This document shows, piece by piece, positions 1 to 5,931 of a DNA stretch of 7,785 bases. The stretch is from Zeimonas sp964481165 (GTDB lineage Bacteria; Pseudomonadota; Gammaproteobacteria; Burkholderiales; Burkholderiaceae_E). The notes beneath the pieces are model-generated. The model was not told the origin of the DNA. It ran no database searches and saw only the letters and a list, made by a program, of their open reading frames with translations. The position numbers were made by a program, and so were the translations under genes. The first letter of the stretch is position 1, and every line of letters begins with the position of its first letter. The stretch covers positions 1 to 7,785 of the forward strand of contig CAYZYC010000109.1 of the NCBI GenBank assembly GCA_964481165.1. Direction: 5' to 3'.

Positions 1-725
1 TCGTCCTCGGTGTTGCCGCCCCAGCGGTCCATCAGTTCGTTGCCGTTCAGCCGCACGACCAGCGGCGCGTCGCCCTGCACCTGCTTGATCGCGTCGATCA
101 GCTCGCACATGAAGCGGCCGCGGTTGCGCACCGAGCCGCCATATTCGTCGGTGCGCCGGTTCGTGAACTTCGAATTGAACGTGGCCAGCAGGTAGCCCAT
201 GAAGCTCGTGACCTCGGTTCCGTCGAAGCCCGCCTTCAGCGCGCGCTTTGCAGCGTCGGCGTGCTGCTGGATCGTGACCTTGATTTGCTCTTTCGTGATC
301 TCGCGCGGCGGGCGAAAGTGCGGCAGCGTCTGCGGAACGATCGACGGCTGCAGGCAGTAGCCGAGGTCGATGCCGCCGTAGCGCCCGGCGTGCAGGATCT
401 GCTGGATCGAGATCGCTCCGGCGTCGCGGATGTAGCCGGCGATCTTCTCGAACTCGGGCAGGAACCGGTCGTCGTGGATCGCGGTCTGCCGGAAATAGGC
501 CTTGCCTTCGCCGAGCGGATCCGGATACGCGCCCTGGTTCGTGATGATCCCGCAGCCGGTCTTGGCGATGACCTGCGTGCGACCGAGTTCCCGGATCGTG
601 ATCGTGCCGTCGCGGTTGTTGTAGTTCGATACGCAGCACGATCCGTACTTGATGCGGTTGCGGCTCTCGAGCTTGCCCCACCGGGCGGGCTCGAACAGGC
701 GGTTCAGCGGCTGGACCTGGACCAT
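1..725 (-). CDS. OYE/2,4-dienoyl-CoA reductase-like flavin oxidoreductase, N-terminal 241 residues (runs off left edge)
   Basis: The minus-strand frame opens at an ATG at 725 and is free of stops to base 1, so the C-terminus lies outside the window. It shows the N-terminal part of an FMN-binding TIM barrel of the Old Yellow Enzyme family: LFEPARWGKLESRNRI (10-25), QILHAGRYGG (109-118), and GYLL (177-180) followed by TNRRTDEYGGS (188-198) and NRGRF (201-205). These match the FadH/OYE signature blocks. The family transfers hydride from NAD(P)H through FMN to enoyl or dienoyl, often CoA-linked, substrates. The usual HxxH substrate-anchoring pair before GYLL is replaced by T173 and M176, a departure also seen in FadH-type enzymes; Y178 is kept. 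C31 aligns with the FMN-proximal cysteine of YqjM-type members. GAGGA lies about 9 bases before the ATG, and the gene starts 13 bp after the aryl ligase stop, so the two form an operon. FadH homologues carry C-terminal Fe-S and FAD/NADPH domains; whether this one does cannot be seen. The family is certain, the substrate is not. Confidence 0.88.
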   Translation of the reverse strand, partial: MVQVQPLNRLFEPARWGKLESRNRIKYGSCCVSNYNNRDGTITIRELGRTQVIAKTGCGIITNQGAYPDPLGEGKAYFRQTAIHDDRFLPEFEKIAGYIRDAGAISIQQILHAGRYGGIDLGYCLQPSIVPQTLPHFRPPREITKEQIKVTIQQHADAAKRALKAGFDGTEVTSFMGYLLATFNSKFTNRRTDEYGGSVRNRGRFMCELIDAIKQVQGDAPLVVRLNGNELMDRWGGNTED

Positions 726-738
726 CAGGGATTCCTCG

Positions 739-2388
739 TCAAGTTGGCGCCGGGCCCGTACCCTCGCGGGCGAGCGTCTCGGCAATGCGTTCACGGAGCT
801 GGCGGCGCAGGATCTTGCCTGCGGGACTGATCGGAAATGCGTCGACGACTTCGAGCCGTTCGGGCAGCTTGAACTTCGCGATGTGCTGCGCCGACAGGAA
901 CGCGCACAGACCGGGCAGGTCGAGCGTCTTTCCCGCGTGCAGCACGACGAAAGCGCACGCTCTTTCGCCGAACACCGGATCGGGCATCGCGACCACGCAG
1001 CACCCGAGCACGGACGGGTGCATCAGGATCAGGTTCTCGACCTCGTCGCTGCTGATCTTCTCGCCCCCGCGATTGATCAGGTCTTTCTTGCGGCCCTCGG
1101 TGAACAGGTAGCGGCCGCGCTTGCGCACGACGTCGCCCATCCGGTAGAAGCCGTCGGCGGTGAAGGCCGACGCGTTGATCTGCGGCGCGTTGTAGTAACC
1201 GCGGATCGTGTACGGCCCGCGCGTGAGCAGTTCGCCCGCCTCGCCGTCGGGCAGCGGGTTGTCGTCGTTGTCGACGACGAGCAGTTCGTCGTGCTCGCAG
1301 ACCGGCATGCCGGAACTCTCGAGCAGCATTTCCTCGGGCGCATCGACCGGCACGATGTTGATCAAGCCTTCGGCGGTACCGTAGATCTCCTGCGCGACGC
1401 ATCCCCACTGCTCGCGCACCCGGCGCCGCAACTCGGGGGCGAGCCGGGCGCCGCCGTTCTGCACGATGCGCAGCGAAGCGAGATCGTGTCGTGCCGGGAT
1501 GTCGGAGTTCAGCCACTGCGTGATCAGCGGAACCGCAGCCGCCACCAGCGTGACGCGATGGCGCTCGATCAGCGGAAACACGATCTCGGCAGCGTGTCCC
1601 GTCGACAGCACGACGGCAGCGCCCGATGCGAAGCACGCGAGGATGCCGGGGCTCGCGAGGTTGTAGTTGTGTCCGAGCGGCAATACGGCGAGCAGCACGG
1701 TCGACCCGTCGATCCGGGCAACGCGCCCCGACGCCTTCGCGTTGAGCACGTAGTCGTTGTGCGTGCGCGGTATCAGCTTCGGCAGCGCGGTGGTGCCGCC
1801 GGAAAGGAGCATCAGCGCGACTTCCGACGGATCGAGCGTCGGCAGTTCGCCGCGTTCCGCGGCGCCGGCGTCGCCGAGCAGCGCGCCGAGGCCGATCTGC
1901 CCGGCGGCCGGTTCGCCTGCCACGAACACCTGTTCCAGCGTCGGACACTCGGCGCGCAGCGCGTCGGCCATGTCGCGGAAGTCGAAGTCGCGGATGCGAT
2001 CGGAGACGAAGAGCCCCCGTGCTCCGGCGTGCCGGATGAAGTGCCCGATTTCCATCTGCCGGTGCGCTCCGAGCGCCATCACCGGAATGACCGCGATGCG
2101 CACCAGCGCGAAGAAGACGAACACGAACTCCGGCACGTTGTGGATCTGGAGGACGACCCGATCGAGCGGGCGCAGGCCGCTCGCGGCGAGCCTTCGTGCG
2201 AGTCGCTCGCTCGTCTGCAGGAGTTCGCGGTACGCGATCCTGCGTTCGCCGTGGATCAGCGCGATCGCCTCGGGACGGGCCTCCGCGGTCTGCCGGAGCA
2301 TCTCCCACAGCGTGATGTCCTCCCAGTAGCCGAGCGAGCGCCAGCGTGCGGCGTCGTCTTCGGGCCAGGGGATACATCCTTCGAGCAC
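739..2388 (-). CDS. Aryl-acid adenylating enzyme (EntE/DhbE-like AMP ligase, salicylate/2,3-dihydroxybenzoate type)
   Basis: A complete 549-residue ANL-superfamily enzyme that activates an aromatic carboxylate with ATP to an aryl-adenylate, possibly then to a CoA thioester. Visible motifs are the phosphate loop SGGTTALPK (196-204) running into LIPRTHNDY (205-213), GTAEG (337-341), RGPYTIRGYY (390-399), the hinge region EGRKKDLINRGGEK (431-444) and the C-terminal catalytic lysine K525 in PAGK. It resembles EntE from its first residues (WPEDDAARW) to its end and is close to EntE in length (536). N241 in GHNYNLASPG corresponds to DhbE Asn235, which replaces the amino-acid-binding Asp of NRPS A domains and marks ortho-hydroxy (or similar) benzoates. 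S246 and I343 correspond to DhbE Ser240 and Val337. The start is GTG at 2388, with AGGAG 10 bases upstream; a TTG at 2457 would add 23 residues unlike the family. No NRPS, isochorismatase or siderophore gene is nearby, and the partner genes point to catabolism, as in the Streptomyces salicylyl-AMP ligase/salicylyl-CoA hydroxylase pathway. 2-Aminobenzoate is an alternative substrate. Confidence 0.9.
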   Translation of the reverse strand: MLEGCIPWPEDDAARWRSLGYWEDITLWEMLRQTAEARPEAIALIHGERRIAYRELLQTSERLARRLAASGLRPLDRVVLQIHNVPEFVFVFFALVRIAVIPVMALGAHRQMEIGHFIRHAGARGLFVSDRIRDFDFRDMADALRAECPTLEQVFVAGEPAAGQIGLGALLGDAGAAERGELPTLDPSEVALMLLSGGTTALPKLIPRTHNDYVLNAKASGRVARIDGSTVLLAVLPLGHNYNLASPGILACFASGAAVVLSTGHAAEIVFPLIERHRVTLVAAAVPLITQWLNSDIPARHDLASLRIVQNGGARLAPELRRRVREQWGCVAQEIYGTAEGLINIVPVDAPEEMLLESSGMPVCEHDELLVVDNDDNPLPDGEAGELLTRGPYTIRGYYNAPQINASAFTADGFYRMGDVVRKRGRYLFTEGRKKDLINRGGEKISSDEVENLILMHPSVLGCCVVAMPDPVFGERACAFVVLHAGKTLDLPGLCAFLSAQHIAKFKLPERLEVVDAFPISPAGKILRRQLRERIAETLAREGTGPAPT

Positions 2389-2429
2389 GGCGGTTCTACT
2401 CCTGGTGCGCAATCGGCAGGGAACCGAAG

Positions 2430-2457
2430 ATGGTAACGGGCACTTCGTACCTTGCAA
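2430..2457 (-). promoter_or_regulatory. Candidate sigma70 promoter for the aryl ligase-OYE operon
   Basis: On the minus strand, TTGCAA (2457-2452) is followed after 16 bases by TACCAT (2435-2430), each matching four of six consensus bases. Initiation would fall near 2423 and give a leader of about 35 bases before the GTG at 2388. It lies in the 75-bp gap between the cysteine desulfurase stop and the ligase start, so the ligase and OYE genes could be transcribed apart from the desulfurase. The match is weak and is an inference only. Confidence 0.3.
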
Positions 2458-2463
2458 GCGGAA

Positions 2464-3657
2464 TCAGCCGGCCGTCTTGTCCTGCATCAAGGGCCTGGAA
2501 CGCGCCTGCTCGCGCAGCGTGCGCACGCGCTGCACGACGAGCGTGGCGGCGCGTTCGATTTCCTCCGGGGTGTTCGCGCGGCCGAGCCCGAAACGCAGGA
2601 ACGCTGCCTCGGCTGCGCGCGCGCCGCCGGACGCGCCGATCGCCTCGAGCACGTGCGACGGAGCCGCCGTCGACGACGAACAGGCGGCGCCCGCCGACAC
2701 CGCGAGATCGTCGAGCCCGAGCAGCAACGCCTCGGACTCGATCCCCTCGATCGTGACGCCGAGGTTCACCGCGAGGCGCATCTGCGGGTGCCCGTTGACG
2801 ACGACGCCCTGCAGTTCGTCGAGCAGTCGCGCTTCGAGCCGGTCACGCAGCACGCCGAGTCGCTGCATTTCGTGCGGCATCGACCGCAGCGCGATTTCGC
2901 AGGCGGCGCCCAGGCCGACGATACCGGGAACGTTCAGTGTTCCGGGGCGCAACCCCCGTTCCTGGCCGCCGCCGTCGAACAACGGCAGCAGTTCGACCTT
3001 GCGCGGCCGGCTTCGAACATACAGCGCGCCTGTGCCTTTCGGCCCGTGCAGCTTGTGCGACGAGAGCGCGAGCAGGTCGATCGACATTTCGTCGACGTCG
3101 ATCGGGATGCGCCCGATCGCCTGCGTCGCGTCCACGTGAAACCGCGCGCGCGACTCGCGCACGATCGCGCCGATCGCGGCGAGCGGTTCGATCGTGCCGA
3201 TCTCGTTGTTCGCCGCCATCACCGACACGAGCACCGTGTCGTCGGCCAGCGCGCGTGCGACATCGTGCGGATCGACGAGGCCGTGCCGGTCGACCGGAAC
3301 GATCGTCAACCGCCAGCCTTCGGCCTCGAGGCGGCGGAACGCGTCGAGCACCGAACGGTGCTCGATCGCCGTCGTCACCAGGTGGCTGCCCGGTGCCGCG
3401 CGGGCGATTCCCTGGATCGCCAGCGCGTTCGATTCGGTCGCGCCCGCGGTGAAATACACCTCCGAGTAGCGCGCCCCGATCGCCTCGGCGACCTGCTCGC
3501 GCGCCTGCTCGACAGCCGCGGCTGCACGGCGGCCGAAGCCGTGGCTGCGACTCGACGCGTTGCCGTACTCCGTCGCGAAGTAGGGCAACATCGCGTCGAG
3601 GACGCGCCCGTCGACCGGCGTCGTCGAGTGATGGTCGAGGTAGATCGGAGCAGGCAT
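2464..3657 (-). CDS. Class I (NifS/IscS-like) PLP-dependent cysteine desulfurase
   Basis: A complete 397-residue fold-type I PLP enzyme that removes sulfur from L-cysteine as an enzyme persulfide and releases alanine. It opens with IYLDHHSTTPVD (5-16). Other family marks are TAGATESNALA (70-80), H100 in EHRSVL (stacks on PLP), NNEIGT (150-155), HVDATQ (174-179, with D176 and Q179), the PLP lysine K202 in SSHKLHGPKG, RPGTLNVPG (237-245), the persulfide cysteine C326 in SAGAACSSST, and R355 in RFGLGR. Length matches IscS/NifS (about 400). No IscU, IscA, HscAB, ThiI, MnmA or SUF gene is visible, so it is not in a standard Fe-S operon here. It is the first gene of a minus-strand run leading into the aryl ligase after 75 bp and is divergent from the flavin monooxygenase. 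The ATG at 3657 is chosen because the family normally begins within a few residues of the YLD motif. It has no clear Shine-Dalgarno; an in-frame GTG at 3678 would add seven residues. Whether it serves general sulfur supply or the aromatic locus is unknown. Confidence 0.93.
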   Translation of the reverse strand: MPAPIYLDHHSTTPVDGRVLDAMLPYFATEYGNASSRSHGFGRRAAAAVEQAREQVAEAIGARYSEVYFTAGATESNALAIQGIARAAPGSHLVTTAIEHRSVLDAFRRLEAEGWRLTIVPVDRHGLVDPHDVARALADDTVLVSVMAANNEIGTIEPLAAIGAIVRESRARFHVDATQAIGRIPIDVDEMSIDLLALSSHKLHGPKGTGALYVRSRPRKVELLPLFDGGGQERGLRPGTLNVPGIVGLGAACEIALRSMPHEMQRLGVLRDRLEARLLDELQGVVVNGHPQMRLAVNLGVTIEGIESEALLLGLDDLAVSAGAACSSSTAAPSHVLEAIGASGGARAAEAAFLRFGLGRANTPEEIERAATLVVQRVRTLREQARSRPLMQDKTAG

Positions 3658-3658
3658 C

Positions 3659-3674
3659 GGCGCAGAATAGCGCC
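3659..3674. promoter_or_regulatory. 5-bp stem hairpin enclosing a -10-like hexamer at the desulfurase start
   Basis: GGCGC (3659-3663) and GCGCC (3670-3674) form a perfect inverted repeat around a six-base loop. It sits one base upstream of the ATG at 3657. On the minus strand the loop reads TATTCT, a TANNNT-type -10 element ending six bases before the ATG. No convincing -35 box is seen. The repeat is certain; any role in promoter placement or in occluding the start is inferred. Confidence 0.3.
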
Positions 3675-3683
3675 GCACGGTTT

Positions 3684-3724
3684 CCCGACCTTGATGTCGA
3701 TCACTCGCGCGATCCCCGGTCGGG
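3684..3724. promoter_or_regulatory. Spaced inverted repeat in the divergent intergenic region (possible operator)
   Basis: CCCGACC (3684-3690) and GGTCGGG (3718-3724) are exact reverse complements separated by 27 bases, with arm centres 34 bases apart (about three helical turns). They lie in the 100-bp region between the divergent cysteine desulfurase and flavin monooxygenase genes, where a shared regulator would bind. In GC-rich DNA a seven-base match of this kind could arise by chance, and no regulator gene is in the window. Confidence 0.25.
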
Positions 3725-3757
3725 TGGCAGAACCTGCAACGCCACGAGGGGCATTCG

Positions 3758-4894
3758 ATGAACGTGTTGATCGTCGGCGCCGGCCCTGCTGGCCTGTATC
3801 TCGCCTACCTGCTCGCGCGCCGCGACGCGCGGATGCGCGTGCGCGTCGTCGAGCAGAATCCGCCCGATTCGACCTTCGGATTCGGCGTCGTGTTCTCCGA
3901 CCGCGCGCTCGAGTTCCTGCGCAACGACGATGACGCGACCTACGCCCTGATCCGGCCGCGCATGGAACAGTGGACCGACCTGACGATCCACCATCGCGGC
4001 GAACGGATCACCATCGACGGAGTCGGTTTCGCCGCGATCGGCCGCCTCGAACTGTTGCAGTTGCTGCAGCGCCGGCTCGCCGGCGTCGGAGTCACGCCCG
4101 AGTACCGGCACGCCGTCGACGACGCGCAGGAACTCGAAGGCTACGACCTCGTCGTCGGAGCCGACGGATTGCATTCGTTCGTTCGCCGCGGGCACGAAGA
4201 CCGATTCGGCACCTCGATCGACCACCTGGACAACCGCTTCGCGTGGTTCGGCACGACGAAACGGTTCGAAACGCTGAGCCAGACCTTCGTCGAGACGGAC
4301 GTCGGCACGTTCAACGCGCACCACTACCGGTATTCGCCGCAGATGAGCACGTTCATCGTCGAGTGCGATGTGCGCACGTGGCAGCGCGCAGGATTCGCCG
4401 ATCGCGACGAGGCGTTCGCGAAGTCGTACTGCGAGCTGGTGTTCGCCCGGACGCTCGACGGCCACGAGCTGGTGACGAACAGGTCGGTGTGGCGGCAGTT
4501 CCCGAGACTCTGGAACGAGCGCTGGTCGTCCGGAAACCGGGTGCTGATCGGCGACGCCCTGCACACCGCGCATTTCTCGATCGGCTCGGGGACGCGGCTC
4601 GCCTTCGAGGATGCGATCGCGCTCGATCGCGCCCTGGCCTTGCACGCCGATTCGATCCCCGATGCGCTCGCCGCATTCGAGGCGCAGCGCAAGCCGATCG
4701 TGAAGAAGCTGGTGGGTGCGGCGAATGCGAGCGCCGAATGGTACGAGCGCTTCTCCGAGCACATGCGCCTCGAGCCGTGGGACCTCGCCTGGCACTACGT
4801 ACAGCGCAGCGGCCGCGTCGACCTCGAACGGCTGCGGCGCGTCTCGCCGATGTTCGTCGAAGGATTCGAACAGCACGCGAAAGGCGGCGACTGA
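3758..4894 (+). CDS. FAD-dependent monooxygenase, salicylyl-CoA 5-hydroxylase/2-aminobenzoyl-CoA monooxygenase type
   Basis: A complete 378-residue group A flavoprotein hydroxylase. The dinucleotide-binding motif GAGPAGLYLAYLLAR (7-21) is followed by an acidic strand end at E32. The DG motif is GADGLHSFVR (134-143), and the second FAD motif is GDALHTAHFSIGSGTRLAFE (265-284). NPPDSTFGFGVVFSD (34-48) and the tail LEPWDLAWHYVQRSGR (338-353) are typical of the branch that includes salicylyl-CoA 5-hydroxylase and the N-terminal half of Azoarcus 2-aminobenzoyl-CoA monooxygenase/reductase, whose substrates are CoA thioesters. In the latter an OYE domain follows on the same chain; here the protein ends where that domain would begin, and an OYE gene lies separately at 725-1. 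GAGGGG about eight bases before the ATG supports the start. It is divergent from the cysteine desulfurase and convergent with exonuclease III. The fold and branch are well supported; the ring substrate (salicylyl-, 2-aminobenzoyl- or another ortho-substituted benzoyl-CoA) is inferred. Confidence 0.88.
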   Translation: MNVLIVGAGPAGLYLAYLLARRDARMRVRVVEQNPPDSTFGFGVVFSDRALEFLRNDDDATYALIRPRMEQWTDLTIHHRGERITIDGVGFAAIGRLELLQLLQRRLAGVGVTPEYRHAVDDAQELEGYDLVVGADGLHSFVRRGHEDRFGTSIDHLDNRFAWFGTTKRFETLSQTFVETDVGTFNAHHYRYSPQMSTFIVECDVRTWQRAGFADRDEAFAKSYCELVFARTLDGHELVTNRSVWRQFPRLWNERWSSGNRVLIGDALHTAHFSIGSGTRLAFEDAIALDRALALHADSIPDALAAFEAQRKPIVKKLVGAANASAEWYERFSEHMRLEPWDLAWHYVQRSGRVDLERLRRVSPMFVEGFEQHAKGGD

Positions 4895-4913
4895 ACCGCC
4901 CGGGTCGAGGATC

Positions 4914-4940
4914 GGATCCGGCCGCTCGGGCCGGGGATCC
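4914..4940. terminator. GC-rich hairpin between convergent genes (possible bidirectional terminator)
   Basis: Two GGATCC hexamers (4914-4919 and 4935-4940) flank a GGCC/GGCC core, giving a stem of 6+4 pairs with a two-base bulge. A slightly shifted pairing has a perfect CCGGCC/GGCCGG stem over a five-base loop. It fills the 52-bp space between the monooxygenase stop (4894) and the exonuclease III stop (4947). There is no T tract on either side, so it is not a canonical intrinsic terminator, though a bidirectional role is plausible from position. Confidence 0.35.
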
Positions 4941-4946
4941 GGGCGC

Positions 4947-5741
4947 TCAGGCCGGCGAAACCTCCAGGTCGAGCTCGATCCACGCCGGCGCGTGGTCGCT
5001 CGCCTTCTCGCGCCCGCGCACCGCCTTGTCGACGCCGGCCGCGACGAGGCGCTCGCTCGCCTTGCGGTTCGCGAGCAGATGATCGATGCGCAGGCCCGCG
5101 TCGCGCGCCCAGCGATCGCGCAGGTAATCCCAGAACGTGTACATCGGCGCCGCCGGATGCAGCGTCCGGATCGCGTCGCTCCACCCCTGGTCGAGCAGCC
5201 GACGGTACGCGGCGCGGCTCTCGGGTTGCAGCAACGCGTCCTTCTTCCAGGAACGCGTCGAATAGATGTCGAAGACTTCGTCGGTGGGAACGACGTTGTA
5301 GTCGCCGGCGAGGATCGCCGGCACGTCGGAGTCGCGCAGCTCGACCGCGTGTTCGATCAGCCGGTCGAACCACGCGAGCTTGTAGTCGAACTTCGGGCCG
5401 GGCTGCGGATTGCCGTTGGGCAGGTAGAGCGACGCGACGATGATGCCGTGCACGTCGGCTTCGATGTAGCGCGCCTGCGCGTCTTCGGGGTCTCCGCGCA
5501 GTCCGCGGTGCCGCTCGACCGGTTCGGTGCCCGCGGCGAGGATCGCCACGCCGTTGTAGCCCTTCTGCCCGTGCCAGATCGCACCGTATCCGGCTTCGCG
5601 TATGGCGGCGATCGGAAACGTCGCATCGGAGGTCTTGAGTTCCTGCAGGCAGACGATGTCGGGCGACGACTCGGCGAGCCATTCGAGCAGGCGCGGCAGG
5701 CGCCCGTTGACGCCGTTGACATTGAATGTCGCGATCTTCAT
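4947..5741 (-). CDS. xthA: Exodeoxyribonuclease III (AP endonuclease family)
   Basis: A complete 264-residue member of the exonuclease-endonuclease-phosphatase fold. It cleaves DNA 5' of abasic sites and removes 3'-blocking groups and 3' nucleotides in base-excision repair, in the cytoplasm. All family catalytic and metal-binding positions are visible: N7 in FNVNG, E34 in LQELK, Y106 in SLYLPNG, D147 and N149 in GDYNV, D220 in RIDHLLAN, and D249/H250 in SDHAP. The length matches E. coli XthA (268). The start ATG at 5741 places MKIATFNVNG at the N-terminus as in homologues; only a poor GGAT lies upstream. It is convergent with the flavin monooxygenase and divergent from the DUF4105 gene, so it appears monocistronic. 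I see nothing unusual in it. The closely related ExoA-type enzymes are the only real alternative name. Confidence 0.95.
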   Translation of the reverse strand: MKIATFNVNGVNGRLPRLLEWLAESSPDIVCLQELKTSDATFPIAAIREAGYGAIWHGQKGYNGVAILAAGTEPVERHRGLRGDPEDAQARYIEADVHGIIVASLYLPNGNPQPGPKFDYKLAWFDRLIEHAVELRDSDVPAILAGDYNVVPTDEVFDIYSTRSWKKDALLQPESRAAYRRLLDQGWSDAIRTLHPAAPMYTFWDYLRDRWARDAGLRIDHLLANRKASERLVAAGVDKAVRGREKASDHAPAWIELDLEVSPA

Positions 5742-5780
5742 GCCGATTCATCCATGCGCATCCCGCTAGGCTAACCCGGA

Positions 5781-5795
5781 TTTCCGGCCCGGAAA
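5781..5795. promoter_or_regulatory. Perfect 15-bp palindrome in the xthA-DUF4105 intergenic region (possible operator)
   Basis: TTTCCGG (5781-5787) and CCGGAAA (5789-5795) are exact reverse complements around one central base. With so short a centre it cannot fold as a normal RNA hairpin, so a dimeric protein site is the likelier reading if it is functional. It lies 40 bases upstream of the exonuclease III start, beside a weak TAGCCT -10-like element on the minus strand (5773-5768), and about 136 bases before the chosen DUF4105 start. The regulator is unknown. Confidence 0.35.
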
Positions 5796-5828
5796 GCGGT
5801 TCGTCGGCCCCGGCGTGACCGAATCCAC

Positions 5829-5844
5829 CCGGGCCCCGGCCCGG
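5829..5844. repeat. GC-only inverted repeat upstream of the DUF4105 gene
   Basis: CCGGGCC (5829-5835) and GGCCCGG (5838-5844) are exact reverse complements around two bases. The site consists only of G and C in very GC-rich DNA, so chance is a fair explanation. It lies in the same intergenic region as the 15-bp palindrome at 5781-5795. Confidence 0.25.
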
Positions 5845-5881
5845 ATCGGCGCCGCGTCGCGCACCCTGGCGCAGCGAGTGC

Positions 5882-5890
5882 TGCTATTCT
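5882..5890 (+). promoter_or_regulatory. Extended -10-like element upstream of the DUF4105 gene
   Basis: TGCTATTCT is an extended -10 arrangement (TGN followed by TATTCT at 5885-5890). No good -35 hexamer is present 16-18 bases upstream. Initiation near 5897 would give a leader of about 35 bases before the GTG at 5932, which is part of the reason for preferring that start over the GTG at 5815. Weak evidence. Confidence 0.25.
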
Positions 5891-5931
5891 GGCCTCCGCG
5901 CTGTCCCCGCGCCGACGCACATCCGGTCCAC

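Noticed and set aside
261..830. 189-codon plus-strand open frame near the left edge
   Set aside because: It is antisense to the OYE gene, whose minus-strand frame has clear FMN-barrel motifs.
649..2436. 595-codon plus-strand open frame antisense to the aryl ligase
   Set aside because: The opposite strand encodes a full EntE-like enzyme with all motifs. This frame gives an Arg/Asp/Val-rich protein with no family features and is an effect of GC-rich codon use.
2389..2457. 23-residue N-terminal extension of the aryl ligase from a TTG at 2457
   Set aside because: The extra residues do not resemble the family, and the GTG at 2388 has a good AGGAG and gives the expected EntE-like N-terminus.
2452..3933. 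493-codon plus-strand open frame antisense to the cysteine desulfurase and running into the monooxygenase
   Set aside because: It overlaps two well-supported genes and has arginine-rich composition without recognisable motifs.
3701..4876. 391-codon minus-strand open frame antisense to the flavin monooxygenase
   Set aside because: The plus strand carries all three FAD-binding motifs. The antisense product resembles nothing and follows from G/C at third positions.
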